A DNA stretch of 64,000 nt, taken from Pythium myriotylum (lineage: Eukaryota > Oomycota > Peronosporomycetes > Pythiales > Pythiaceae). How positions within the stretch are numbered: the stretch's first letter is position 1; each line of letters starts with the position of its first letter. The stretch lies in NCBI GenBank assembly GCA_023091665.1, contig JALJCQ010000013.1, forward strand, positions 1,922,001 to 1,986,000, in the 5' to 3' direction. The notes under the pieces are model-generated. The model did not search any database, had not been told where the DNA came from, and saw only the letters and a program-made list of their open reading frames with translations. The translations under genes and the position numbers were made by a program. This document shows positions 9,149 to 19,168 of this stretch, piece after piece.

Positions 9149-11371
9149 ATGGTATTCGGCAGGGAGCGCTCAGCCTCTCGCTCGTTACGCCGCACTCTCG
9201 GGGTCGTCGGAGTTGCACTGACAACCGTCGCAGTATCTGCCACTGCGTCGACCGCTCAGTTCGGGAGCCACTACCCTCCAGCGAGCAACACCTCGCAGCA
9301 GTTTGATGCGGAAACGGCCTTTGTGAATGGCATCGATCGGGCCAAGCTCAAGGAGTACCTCCACGAATATGCGAGCAAGCCGCACCCGGCTGGGTCGTAC
9401 CAGGACTACATCACGGCAGTGTACACGAAGCTACAGTTTGAGAAGTTCGGCCTCAAGGCAGAGATTCAGGAATACTACCCCCTGCTCTCCGAGCCCAAGA
9501 GAATGCCTCGCGTGGCGATCACTGCGCCTGCGAGTAACGCTCGCGAGCTCAACCTAACCGAAGGAGTCGTAGCTGGCGACAAGTGTACAACGGAGAAAGA
9601 CGCACTGCCGCCCTACTTTGCATACTCACCCTCGGGCAATGTCTCTGCGCCAATTGTGTACGTCAACTACGGTCGCCTCGACGACTTCAAGTGGCTTGTG
9701 GACAACGGCGTCGAGCTCAAGGGTAAGATCGCCCTCGCACGCAGCGGCAAGAACTTTCGTGGGCTCAAGGCAATGTCGGCCGAAGACCACGGCATGATCG
9801 GCACCCTCATTTACACGGACCCTCAGGACGATGGCTACACTGTTGGTGCAACGTACCCAAACGGTCCGTGGCGTCCGGCTGACTCTTTTCAACGCGGCTC
9901 CATGGAGTACGTGTCGATGTACTCTGGTGACCCGCTTACGCCGGGTTTCGCATCTGTCAAGGGAGCACCTTACTTGAAAATTGACGAAGTGACGAACATT
10001 CCCAAGGCCCCAACGACGACCCTTAGCTACGGGCAGGCGATTCACATTCTCAAGTCACTCGGTGGCAAGAAGGCCCCAGCAGCGTGGCAGGGCACTCTTT
10101 CGCTCCCAGATGGGTACCATATCGGCGACGACGGGGCAACGGAAGTCAACCTAGACCTTGACATGGACAACCGCGTGCGACCGATCTGGAACGTCATTGG
10201 AACCATTGAAGGGTCGGAAGAGCCTGATCAATCCGTAATTCTTGGCAACCATCGCGATGGCTGGGTATGCGGGGCTGTGGATCCTTCGAGTGGCTCTTCG
10301 ACCATGCTCGAGATCGCGCGAAACTACGGAGAGCTGTTGAAGCAAGGCTGGCGGCCTCGACGTACGATCAAGATCGCGTCCTGGGATGGTGAAGAGGTCG
10401 GCCTCTTGGGCAGCACGGAGTTTGCTGAGGACCATCGAGAGGAGCTGTTGAAGGGGGCTGTTGCATACATTAACGTGGATTTGACGTTTGGACCCACGAT
10501 TTCCGCCGGTGCGACTCCAGCCGTGACGGATATCATGTTCGAGACGGCAAAGGCCGTCCCTGCCAACAAGTTCTACGGCACGGAGACCGAGACCACGATG
10601 TATGAGCAATGGTTCAACCAGGCGGAAGCGGCTCGTAAGGCTAACCCCGCAATGGACACGCTCACGCTTGCTCCGGAGCATATGGTTGTGTTCCTTGGCT
10701 CGGGTTCGGACTACACACCTTTCTACCAGCATCTCGGAATTGTCTCGGTCAACTTCATGTACGCGTATCCCCAGGGAGCATACGGGTCGTATCACTCGAC
10801 GATGGACTCCATTGCGTACCTCGAGAATCTCGCTGACCCGAACTATACTGCACAGCAAACTACGGCACAGTGGTGGGGACTTTTAGCTATGCGCCTCGCT
10901 ACTCGTCCAATCCTGCCTCTCAACTTCACAACGTACGGAATCACAATGACCAAGGACCTGAACAACTGGGAGACTCGGACCAAGGCCCTCGGGCTCGCAA
11001 TCGACTACTCCGGTCTTCGATTATCGATCGACCACTTTACTTCCAAGGCGTACGAGTTCTCCAATTCAACTGTTGCCTTCAAGGCTGCGTACGACAGCGG
11101 CAATGTTAGTGCTGCAGATTTGAAGAAGCTCAACGAGAAGCTCGTCCAGCTCGAGCGGCAGTTCATCTCCACGAAAGGACTGCCGCATCGCCCGTGGTAC
11201 CGCCACGTGATCTTTGGTCCGGGTTTCTTCGAAGGCTACGCCGGAACGGCGTTCCCCGGTATTAGTGACGCCGTCGCGTTCAATGATAACGCGACGACCA
11301 TCCAATCTCATGTGGACGAGGTGGCTGTGATCGTCCAGAGCGCTGGTGACTTCCTCCTCTCTAACCAGTGA
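9149..11371 (+). CDS. M28B metallopeptidase, glutamate carboxypeptidase II-like
   Basis: Di-zinc exopeptidase related to NAALADase/folate hydrolase/PSMA, cleaving C-terminal Glu from peptides or polyglutamates in animals. The 740-residue single exon starts with basic residues and a hydrophobic stretch (about 15-36), a likely signal peptide or signal anchor, so the enzyme is probably secreted or in the secretory pathway. All zinc ligands and the catalytic base are in place with normal spacing: His368 in GNHRDGW, Asp378 in AVDP, Glu415 and Glu416 in DGEEVG, Asp444 in NVD and His549 in YHSTMD. A protease-associated segment precedes the peptidase domain (about 150-330) and a helical dimerisation-like domain follows (about 600-730). 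It looks active. Substrate cannot be told from sequence. Confidence 0.9.
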   Translation: MVFGRERSASRSLRRTLGVVGVALTTVAVSATASTAQFGSHYPPASNTSQQFDAETAFVNGIDRAKLKEYLHEYASKPHPAGSYQDYITAVYTKLQFEKFGLKAEIQEYYPLLSEPKRMPRVAITAPASNARELNLTEGVVAGDKCTTEKDALPPYFAYSPSGNVSAPIVYVNYGRLDDFKWLVDNGVELKGKIALARSGKNFRGLKAMSAEDHGMIGTLIYTDPQDDGYTVGATYPNGPWRPADSFQRGSMEYVSMYSGDPLTPGFASVKGAPYLKIDEVTNIPKAPTTTLSYGQAIHILKSLGGKKAPAAWQGTLSLPDGYHIGDDGATEVNLDLDMDNRVRPIWNVIGTIEGSEEPDQSVILGNHRDGWVCGAVDPSSGSSTMLEIARNYGELLKQGWRPRRTIKIASWDGEEVGLLGSTEFAEDHREELLKGAVAYINVDLTFGPTISAGATPAVTDIMFETAKAVPANKFYGTETETTMYEQWFNQAEAARKANPAMDTLTLAPEHMVVFLGSGSDYTPFYQHLGIVSVNFMYAYPQGAYGSYHSTMDSIAYLENLADPNYTAQQTTAQWWGLLAMRLATRPILPLNFTTYGITMTKDLNNWETRTKALGLAIDYSGLRLSIDHFTSKAYEFSNSTVAFKAAYDSGNVSAADLKKLNEKLVQLERQFISTKGLPHRPWYRHVIFGPGFFEGYAGTAFPGISDAVAFNDNATTIQSHVDEVAVIVQSAGDFLLSNQ

Positions 11372-11612
11372 AGAAAGGAAGCTATTCATATCATCTCCAC
11401 TCCTTAACAACGCGACCACCGGTAATCAGATCCATCAAAACACTCTGCAGCCATTTTTGTGTAGCTTTCTTGTTCATCGCATTTGAGTCTCGCTTGCACG
11501 CGCTGAGAATGACATCCAAATCCAACCGCACAGTAATATTACTATTGGTCGTGGAACAATAGTATTATCATCAGAATCTTGTCGATTTCAAGATTGCTGT
11601 TGCTGATTCACG

Positions 11613-13334
11613 ATGTCGACGCCGACATACCGTGTCGCCATCGTTGGCGCTGGCGTCGCAGGGCTCACAGCCGCTCGACAACTCATTCTGTCCGGGCGCC
11701 TCCAGTCCCACGAGCTGGTCGTGCTCGAAGCGTCTGACCGTATCGGCGGGCGCGTTCAATCTGTGCCCTTTGGATCCCAGCGCAAGGTAGCTGTTGATGT
11801 TGGCGCAGCGTGGATCCACGGCGCCTCGCCCAGGAATGCATTCTTCCGCGACATCATCGAACCTGGAAATATCAATTACACACCCATCAGCGAGCGGAAC
11901 CCGTGGCTTCACCCGGCGTCCTGCAAAGGGTTTCGCCTCTACGACGGCGACCAGGTGCTGTGTGAGGAGGACACGAACGTCGCATGGCAAATCAACGAGG
12001 CCCTGCTTCAGATGCTCCACTTTTGCAGTACCAACAATTTGCTGCAGGAGCGTTATGGCGGCGTGTCTGTCGAGCAAATTGTCGAGAGAGCTCTCGCAGA
12101 CGAATCAACAGAACTTCCAGCAATCACCACTTTCAAAACCTTGATTGAAGGTCACCCTCGTGGTCTACAGCTCCTCTCCGTCTGCTTCATGTTGATTGGT
12201 TGTTGGATGGGTGCTTCTGTCGACTCACTGCAGCTTGAGGACTTCGAAGAAGTCGATCTCATCGGGTGTGTCTCGTGTAGATTCAGACAGGAGCAAGTAG
12301 CCTAGCTGACCAGCAAGTTTGCCTTACACACAGGGACGATCCAGGACCACACTGTCTTTTGCCCCACGGGATGGAACAGGCGATCAATTATTTGGTTGCT
12401 GCGGTGCCTGAAGACATCATTCGCGTTAACTCACCCGTCAGTATTGTTGACTACTCTTCAAAGAACGAAGTGGTGCTTCATCTTGCAGGTGGCGAACACC
12501 GCGTCGTGGCCGACCACGTCATCATTACGTGCTCTCTTGGAGTTCTTCAAGCCGGGATTATCAACTTTACTCCGGTGTTGCCTATTGAGAAACTTGGGGC
12601 GATCCAGCGCTCAGCTATGGGTGTGTACATGAAGGTTATTGCCGAGTTTTCGGATGTCTTCTGGCCCGCCGACGCCCAGTTTCTTTGCAGTGTCAGACAA
12701 AGAGATGCACAAGACGAAGATAGCCAAGAAAATGTCCGCTTCGCGCATTTCTTCAGTTATGTTGCCTTGAAGGAAGCCGCTCTTCTCGAAGGTGTACTTT
12801 ATGATCAGGCTGCACGTCAAGCCTCAGAACTCGAGGACACTGCAATTATAGGAGCTTTTATGCGTTCTCTTCAACCCCTCTTTGGCAAGAATCTTCCCCC
12901 TCCAAGCAGCTACCTCATCACCAGGTACTTGCGAAGTGGTGTGCGTGTAATAGCGTATGCGTTTGTTTGTCTGTCTGCCTGAATCTGTGTGGTGATACCT
13001 GACAAATTGTACTCAAAAGATTTCATCAACTGTGTGCAGATGGAACAAGAGTCAGTGGGTGCAAGGTGCTTACAGTCACTTGACGATCCAAGGCAGCCTC
13101 GAAGATCCGGAACAACTTCGAAAGACTGTCAATGGTCGGGTTTTGTTTGCTGGAGAGGCAACCAACATGAAGTACCAAGGATCACTTCAAGGTGCTTATC
13201 TGACCGGTCTGTCTCAAACCTGTCTCTTGGAACATCGGGGATACATTTTTATTCTATGCTATTTACTAGGTCTTGCTGCTGTAGAAGAGCTGGAAGGTCT
13301 CACGTCGTGTCCCAACAACTACACTGGGCATTAA
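11613..13334 (+). CDS. FAD-dependent amine oxidase (polyamine oxidase-like)
   Basis: Flavoprotein of the polyamine oxidase/LSD1 family. Four exons: 11613-12265, 12334-12924, 13040-13206 and 13270-13334, joined at GT-AG borders into 491 residues. The ADP-binding motif VAIVGAGVAGLTAARQL sits at residues 8-24, followed by EASDRIGGRV and GAAWIHG. The C-terminal FAD signature is split by the last intron: WVQGAYSHL, then GRVLFAGEATN, GSLQGAYLTG joined to LAAVEEL. The conserved SLGVL of the central domain is present. No peroxisomal SKL end or signal peptide is seen, suggesting cytosol. No SWIRM domain is present, which argues against a histone demethylase. An isolated ACCGGT lies at 11418, upstream. 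Confidence 0.9.
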
Positions 13335-13391
13335 CGGCCTCATCATGTCTGCTAGTAGCGATACCTGAATAACAATCGATTTTCCTACCAA

Positions 13392-14492
13392 ATGACTACG
13401 CAGCAACGTTTGCGCCGTGGCGAGATCCCATGCCGTGGAACCAATCTGGGTGGATGGCTCGTCGCGGAGCATTGGATGACGTGGAATTCGGTAATCTGGC
13501 AGGATGTGGACGAAAACATCAGCCGCCAGGGTGAATTTGCAACCATGAAATTTTTGGGCCATGGGCAAGGCGATTCACGGTTTGAGCAGCATCGTTCGAC
13601 TTGGATCACCGAGGTTGATATTGCCGAGATCAAGCGGTCCGGGCTCAACACTGTTCGTGTTCCCTTGGGCTTTTGGATAATGGGATATGATCCAACGGAT
13701 GTTTCCAATAAGCGCGAGTGGACGGTGTTTGCTCCTGGCGCCATCAAGTATGTCGACGTGCTCATCAACGAGTGGTGCCTCAAGTATGATGTAGCCGTGC
13801 TACTAGACATCCACGGGGCAAAGGGTTCCCAGAATGGCCGCGATCACAGTGCTCCCCCGACTTATGGAGTAAAGTATTGGTGTGATTATCCCGAAAACGT
13901 GGCCAACACTGTTGAGTTTGGCAAGTTCCTGGCTGCTCGCTATCGGGAAAGCCCATCGTTTCTCGGTATTTCATTGCTGAACGAGCCAGAGTACCCAGTG
14001 GATCCCCAGATCGTGCAGGGTTACTACCTCCGCGCATATGAAGAAATCCGGAGCACCGGAAATGACTGTGTGCTTGTGACTGCACCGATGCTGACGGAGC
14101 AATACCCGCCAGTCATGGAGAATCTACTCAGGTGGCCAAGCTTTAAAAATGTTTGGCACGAATGGCATCCATACTTCATCTGGGGTTATGAAGGACAGAG
14201 CGCCGAGCAAGTGTTGGCTGCTGTCAAGCGCTACGGCGAGCAGATCAAGGGATGGCAGGGCAACTGGTTGCTCATTAGCGAATGGAGCCTTGGAGCTCCC
14301 GAGTCGGCCTTCTCGCCAGCAGATCGCGAGAAACTCAAGCAGTTCGCCGACGCTCAGCTCGACGCTTTCTCAAACGCCCATGCCGGCTGGACATTCTGGA
14401 GCTGGAGACATGCAGAGGACGAATACAAGACACCGAGTGGCTGGTCGATGCGCCAGCTTCTCCGCGATGGCGTTCTCCGGATCTCGCCATGA
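13392..14492 (+). CDS. Glycoside hydrolase family 5, exo-beta-1,3-glucanase-like
   Basis: A 366-residue single-exon GH5 enzyme. The amino end has the exoglucanase pattern RGTNLGGWLVAEHWMT, followed by NTVRVPLGFW. The acid/base Glu198 is in LLNEPEY and the nucleophile Glu297 in LLISEWS; GWTFWSWRH follows, as in yeast-type exo-1,3-glucanases. Oomycete walls are rich in beta-1,3-glucan, so wall or mycolaminarin metabolism is a fair guess. There is no signal peptide in the visible start, which suggests an intracellular enzyme (storage glucan turnover) unless an upstream exon was missed. It begins 57 bp after the amine oxidase stop. Confidence 0.85.
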   Translation: MTTQQRLRRGEIPCRGTNLGGWLVAEHWMTWNSVIWQDVDENISRQGEFATMKFLGHGQGDSRFEQHRSTWITEVDIAEIKRSGLNTVRVPLGFWIMGYDPTDVSNKREWTVFAPGAIKYVDVLINEWCLKYDVAVLLDIHGAKGSQNGRDHSAPPTYGVKYWCDYPENVANTVEFGKFLAARYRESPSFLGISLLNEPEYPVDPQIVQGYYLRAYEEIRSTGNDCVLVTAPMLTEQYPPVMENLLRWPSFKNVWHEWHPYFIWGYEGQSAEQVLAAVKRYGEQIKGWQGNWLLISEWSLGAPESAFSPADREKLKQFADAQLDAFSNAHAGWTFWSWRHAEDEYKTPSGWSMRQLLRDGVLRISP

Positions 14493-14684
14493 AGCTCCTT
14501 AGGTTTTCCGCTGAGTTCGCTTCTAGCCTAGTTTCTTCTTTTTTGCGTAACCCTTCGAGGTCGTTCGGTGGCCAGTTGAACTCCCGAATCTTCAAGGTTA
14601 CGTCCCTGGGGTTACGCGTTAGTCCAACCCCTGTCTGTCTATCGTTACGTCAGCGGAAGTGTGGCTTCCGGCCAACGGCTGAGA

Positions 14685-17255
14685 ATGACACGCCAAGCAA
14701 CGCCGCTCGTGCGCCGGCTCCACGCCAACGCGACGCACCTGCGCCCGACGCACGGCCGCCTCGCGTCTCTGGCGCTCGCGAGCAAGCGACTGCGACTTCC
14801 CGCGCCCCAGCTCGAGGCGACAACGACCCCTCTCCGCGCAACCGTAGGGACGTTCACAGGAGGAGAAAGTACGGACTCGTGGCGTGCGCTGGCCGTCGGG
14901 GTGAGCGCAATAGCTCTAGTTGCTGGCGTTGCATTGGTCGAAGGCTCCTCTGCCACTGCTGAGGCCCGGCACGATAATTCGCCCGTACTCGCGCTGAGTC
15001 CGTACCCGAGCAACCAGAGCTTGTCCATTCATGACGCGTTTGAAATCACCGACGAGATCATCGGCGAAGGTGGCTACTGCGTTGTCCACCGTGGTGTAGA
15101 CAAACGGTCCGGCGAAGCAGTTGCGATCAAGATCTTGGACAAGCGTGAGACGCCCGCGCGCGAGTTCTGGACTGAAGTCGATGTACTTCGCACAGCGAGC
15201 CATCACCCCAACATCATGCAACTGCGCGCAGTTTTCGAGAGCGATAGTCGTTGGTACATTGTCCAGGAGCTCGCGTCGGAAGGCGAGTTGTTCGACCATC
15301 TGATCGAGAACGGGGCTTACTCGGAGAAGCAAGCGAGTGGCGCGATACGTGAGCTTTGCGACGCACTCCACTATCTGCACCGCAAGGGGATTGTTCATGG
15401 CGACATCAAGCCGGAAAATATCCTTCTGCACAATGGTCGGATGTGTCTCGTAGACTTCGGCGTGTCTTTCCGCGTTGGAGAGAAGTTCTTTGCTGACACC
15501 CAACTAACTGGAACTGTTGCTTACGCTGCCCCTGAGACCCTCCGCAGCACCAATACCGCTCGGATGTCAGAGAATGATGACGCCGCGTCTGTGAGCACTG
15601 TCGAGTATGGTTTGGGTCCTCAAGCTGACATGTTTGCGCTCGGCGTGGTGTTGTATATCCTGCTCTGTGGATCACATCCATTCGATCCGTACAATAATCT
15701 CACAGATGACGAGATTCGGCAGCGCATTATCAAAGGCAAATTCAGTCGCCAGACGCGCACGTGGCAGACAATTTCGTCTCCGGCGAGGGATTTGATCGAG
15801 AAGCTGTTGGATCCTGATCCCGAGACACGGCTGACTTCAGCGCAGGCATTGAATCACCCGTGGTTAGCCAAGAATGCACAGCTTAGCCAAGAGCCGATTC
15901 GAAATTCTGCGGAGCTGTTGGAGAGATTTCAACGCGGGCGAAGACGTCTGCGAGCCAGTATACTCGGTGTTCTCTTGTCCGATATCGCGGAGGTAAACGA
16001 CGTTGAAGATGACGATTCCAATCATCAGTCAGTATCAATGGCAAGGAAAACCAAGGCTGTCACAATGGGCATCAGTTCAAGCATCCACGCACTCAACCAC
16101 AAAGCTGACGCGTTGCTATCTACATTGGACATTTTCGACCGTGAGAAGAAAGGGTTTATCACCAAGCATGACCTGGCTCGCGTCAGCAGGAAGCTTGGTC
16201 GCCAGCTGAGTGAGGCAGAACTTAACGAAATGTTAGTCGGGGCTACTGGCGACCCAGAGCAGACCGTTGGATCGATCAACGCGATAGGCTATGATGATGT
16301 CAAGCTGGCAATCTCAACACTTCGTTCAGCAAGTTATGACCCTGGAGAGGTCATCATTCATGAAGGTCAAACTGGTCATCACGTATTCCTCTTATTAGAC
16401 GGTGAAGTCGAGGTTTCCTGCAAGAACCCAATCAAGAGCGCGATTCAATCTTCGAGTAACAAGGATGGATTGAACACTGACAGCCGTCGGGATCAAAGGA
16501 GTCGTGTGGCGAATCTGCTGGGATCTGTAGGTGCAGCAGGGAAACAACTGGCCAAGAATCCAGCACCTGTGCAAATCAAGAATAATTGTCAAACTGAAGA
16601 AGACGTCACACTAAAGCGGCTCCAAAAAGGAAGTTTCTTTGGAGAAATCGAACTTTTGCGCCCGGATGGACATCTACACCCGCGCATTGCAACATATCGA
16701 TGCGCATCTACAGCATCAAACGGCGAGCCTGGGAGTGCGTGCAAAGTTCTTCAGCTCGTCGCTGACGATTTTTTGAATGTGAGCAGCGTTTACTCAAAGA
16801 TCAACGAGAAGGTCGAAAGTAGTGTTCGACGACACACACAAGATCAGCTCATTAAATGTATCGAAGCCACCAAAGGGTCGATGAAGAAACGAACTCTTCA
16901 GCGAGGAGATTTTGTGTACCATGAAGGAGAAGAGCGGGATTCATTCTTTATCATTGTTGATGGTCAAGTTGAAGTTCTTTCTCAACACGAACAGGTCGTG
17001 GTAGAGCAGCTCAAGACTGGCGACTATTTCCCGCTAGGAGTTTCTGGAGTCACAAGCAACTGTACAATCCATAGTCGCCGGTATAGCGTTCGCTGCCTCG
17101 AACCTACTACGGTGATCGAGATCGGCGGAGAAACTTTCCGGAGTTTTCTTCACAGCAACCAGTTCATGGCCTCATACTTTCGTCAAGAGATCAAAACACG
17201 CGAGCAGTTGCGATTGGAGAGACACCTAACGAAGTCAATGAGTGGGGAAGCATAA
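14685..17255 (+). CDS. Mitochondrially targeted Ser/Thr kinase with EF-hand and two cNMP-binding domains
   Basis: An 856-residue single-exon protein; the frame opens earlier at a GTG but the first ATG is 14685. Residues 1-60 are Arg/Ala/Leu-rich without acids (MTRQATPLVRRLHANATHLR), a classic mitochondrial presequence, followed by one hydrophobic helix (about 67-85). The kinase domain (about 118-400) has a Gly loop GEGGYCVV, Lys149, catalytic Asp240 in HGDIKPEN (HGD replaces HRD) and Asp257 in DFG, arranged as in CDPK/CaMK kinases. One EF-hand-like loop FDREKKGFITKHDL lies near 480, with Lys at position 5 and Asp at 12, so calcium binding is doubtful. Two cyclic-nucleotide-binding domains follow (about 550-680, split by a Ser/Lys insert before GSFFGEIELL, and 730-830, HEGEERDSFFIIVDGQVEV). 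It could be regulated by calcium, cAMP/cGMP, both or neither. Confidence 0.85.
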   Translation: MTRQATPLVRRLHANATHLRPTHGRLASLALASKRLRLPAPQLEATTTPLRATVGTFTGGESTDSWRALAVGVSAIALVAGVALVEGSSATAEARHDNSPVLALSPYPSNQSLSIHDAFEITDEIIGEGGYCVVHRGVDKRSGEAVAIKILDKRETPAREFWTEVDVLRTASHHPNIMQLRAVFESDSRWYIVQELASEGELFDHLIENGAYSEKQASGAIRELCDALHYLHRKGIVHGDIKPENILLHNGRMCLVDFGVSFRVGEKFFADTQLTGTVAYAAPETLRSTNTARMSENDDAASVSTVEYGLGPQADMFALGVVLYILLCGSHPFDPYNNLTDDEIRQRIIKGKFSRQTRTWQTISSPARDLIEKLLDPDPETRLTSAQALNHPWLAKNAQLSQEPIRNSAELLERFQRGRRRLRASILGVLLSDIAEVNDVEDDDSNHQSVSMARKTKAVTMGISSSIHALNHKADALLSTLDIFDREKKGFITKHDLARVSRKLGRQLSEAELNEMLVGATGDPEQTVGSINAIGYDDVKLAISTLRSASYDPGEVIIHEGQTGHHVFLLLDGEVEVSCKNPIKSAIQSSSNKDGLNTDSRRDQRSRVANLLGSVGAAGKQLAKNPAPVQIKNNCQTEEDVTLKRLQKGSFFGEIELLRPDGHLHPRIATYRCASTASNGEPGSACKVLQLVADDFLNVSSVYSKINEKVESSVRRHTQDQLIKCIEATKGSMKKRTLQRGDFVYHEGEERDSFFIIVDGQVEVLSQHEQVVVEQLKTGDYFPLGVSGVTSNCTIHSRRYSVRCLEPTTVIEIGGETFRSFLHSNQFMASYFRQEIKTREQLRLERHLTKSMSGEA

Positions 17256-17269
17256 AATGAACGTGCTGG

Positions 17270-18364
17270 TTATGACTTGGTTTTTGGTATGTGCACAGTA
17301 AGCGGCAACCTTTGGTCGATGAGTTGCATGTCTTCCTTACACAGTATGCTAAAGTAGTGAACTTCAGGTGAGCTGCTGGGAGGCAACGCAGAGAATGGAT
17401 GCATCATGCGTGAGAATATCTCGTATGCATCTTCCTCGCTAAACTCTTCGTCACCACTGTTCACTGGAATTGGGACTACCACAACCCCTTTTTGAATGAG
17501 GAAGCGCAAGATGATTTGTGTGCCTGTTTGAAGGGCGCTACTGCTAGCCATGGCTTGCTTCTGCACACTGCTTGGCCCACTTTGAGCTTCGTGCACAGTT
17601 TGGATATCGAACAGGCGCTGGTGGTGTCGTTGCGTGATGCTCTCCACGACGTTATTCCACTTATCCCGCAGTGGCGATTCGGTAGGTAGTTCCACAAGTG
17701 TGTTGTATGTAAAACGTGCAACCACATCCATTTGTCGCCCGTGTGCAAATTGCAGAATTCGGTTCAATGTAGCTTCACTCGCTAGCTGGGGTTTCGTTGC
17801 TTGCTCCAATGAAAGTCGCAGTTCCAGCAACAGTACACGAGGCTGGGAAGTGCGAACGGATGCGAAAATAAACTCAATTTCAGGGATTGTAAAGTCACTG
17901 AGGCCAAGAGCATTCGCCAAACCCCTCATTTTGGCCATGCTTATAGATTCCCATTGATGTAGCACTAGTCGTTTCCTTTCGGATGTGGAGAGCTCAGTGT
18001 CAAGTGACGGGGGTCGTGCCAGGAGGACAACGTCTACATGTTGGAGATGCAGGTGAGTGACGACAGCCTGAATGCGGTCAAGATACGTTTCTGGGGCCCA
18101 AATAACGCTTGTTGCAATCGCCACAGAAAAGTCTGACCGCCGCAGGTGGGGGTTCTTCGCGAGTATGGTTTGAAGCGCCTGCCTTACCAGTAGCAAGACC
18201 CCTGTGTCGTCGGGATTCATCACCAGAAGGCCTGTGCAGTTCCCATGCTCAAGAGCACGCACCAAGTTGATCCTTGTAGCATCAGTGTTGGCTCTCACCG
18301 GGAACAGGACCCGCTGTTGAGGCGTGAAGGATCCATGCTGTCCGTTGAAGTCGCTGCTCCACAT
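17270..18364 (-). CDS. Aldo-keto-reductase-like protein, catalytic residues apparently lost
   Basis: A 364-residue single-exon protein. Several stretches follow the aldo-keto reductase barrel: YLDRIQAVVTHLHLQHVDVV, then MAKMRGLANALGLSDFTI (where AKRs have the GLVRAIGVSNF strand), and late ILRFLIQKGVVVVPIPV (AKR pattern WALQKGVVVIPKS). The usual His of the 'LIHWP' motif is replaced: this protein has LLARPP. The 'VATK' lysine strand reads VAIATSV, and I find no DTA-Y motif near the start. It is therefore probably a non-enzymatic AKR-fold protein, perhaps like the regulatory subunit of glutamate-cysteine ligase, which has the same fold; that parallel is speculative. Confidence 0.55.
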   Translation of the reverse strand: MWSSDFNGQHGSFTPQQRVLFPVRANTDATRINLVRALEHGNCTGLLVMNPDDTGVLLLVRQALQTILAKNPHLRRSDFSVAIATSVIWAPETYLDRIQAVVTHLHLQHVDVVLLARPPSLDTELSTSERKRLVLHQWESISMAKMRGLANALGLSDFTIPEIEFIFASVRTSQPRVLLLELRLSLEQATKPQLASEATLNRILQFAHGRQMDVVARFTYNTLVELPTESPLRDKWNNVVESITQRHHQRLFDIQTVHEAQSGPSSVQKQAMASSSALQTGTQIILRFLIQKGVVVVPIPVNSGDEEFSEEDAYEIFSRMMHPFSALPPSSSPEVHYFSILCKEDMQLIDQRLPLTVHIPKTKS

Positions 18365-18544
18365 GCTTAGATGCTGCGTCTCTTCGTTCTAGGAAACATA
18401 ATTATGTGGTAAACATTAAATTACGCAATACTAGACTAACATTGTGTGGCGAATATTAACTTTTGCAATCATAGAATAGTGTGGTCCACCTTGTTTTATC
18501 TCTCTGGGCTGTGTGGCTGGTGCCATCAGTTCCGAGCTGTGAGC

Positions 18545-19168
18545 ATGTCTGCATCTCTGGTGCGCACGGCGCTCCGCGCGCAAGCGGCCCGCGCCGCCTT
18601 CCAGCGAGCTGTTGTATCGATCAAGTCGTCTCCAGTCTCGGCGGTCCAGCTGCGGTGCAAGGCCACGAGCTCAGGCTCAAAGAAAGGCAAGGGTAGCCGT
18701 GACGATGGCCTCTACGACCCCTACGAGCTCTACCAAGAAGAACATGGCACACCTGGGTATCGCGAGTTCAACCCAGACCTCCTCGATGACATGGATGACT
18801 TCGAGTGGTCCGAACCTGAGGATGTGATGGCTGACAAGTCGTGGCCGCAGACCTCTGGTACAGACATGTTCACCGATCTGATCAATGTTTCGAGTGAGCC
18901 GCCAGCTCCGGAAAAGCTCGAGCTGATTCTCCAGGAGTTCTATCGCCGTGTCAACCACAAGCCTATCAACGAAGTGGTACTGCCGGAGATCAGTGTGTCG
19001 ATTGCCGAGGAAAATCCCAACAAGGAGGCGCTTGAGATAATGAAGCTTTCGCTTCTCAACAATGGTCGTATCTCCATGGACGACAAGGACGAGATTTTGG
19101 CAGCTCTTGTGGACGAGCTAGACCACCTACGAAAGGACAAGACGACGCTCTTCAAGAACATGGAGTAA
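18545..19168 (+). CDS. Mitochondrial protein of unknown function
   Basis: A 207-residue protein from the first ATG of a longer open frame. The first 45 residues (MSASLVRTALRAQAARAAFQ onward) are Arg/Ala/Ser-rich with no acids, a strong mitochondrial presequence. The middle is acidic and aromatic (LYDPYELYQEEHGTPGYREF) and the end is helical and charged. I recognise no domain. It shares an intergenic region of 180 bp with the divergent AKR-like gene. No sign of intron. Confidence 0.7.
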   Translation: MSASLVRTALRAQAARAAFQRAVVSIKSSPVSAVQLRCKATSSGSKKGKGSRDDGLYDPYELYQEEHGTPGYREFNPDLLDDMDDFEWSEPEDVMADKSWPQTSGTDMFTDLINVSSEPPAPEKLELILQEFYRRVNHKPINEVVLPEISVSIAEENPNKEALEIMKLSLLNNGRISMDDKDEILAALVDELDHLRKDKTTLFKNME

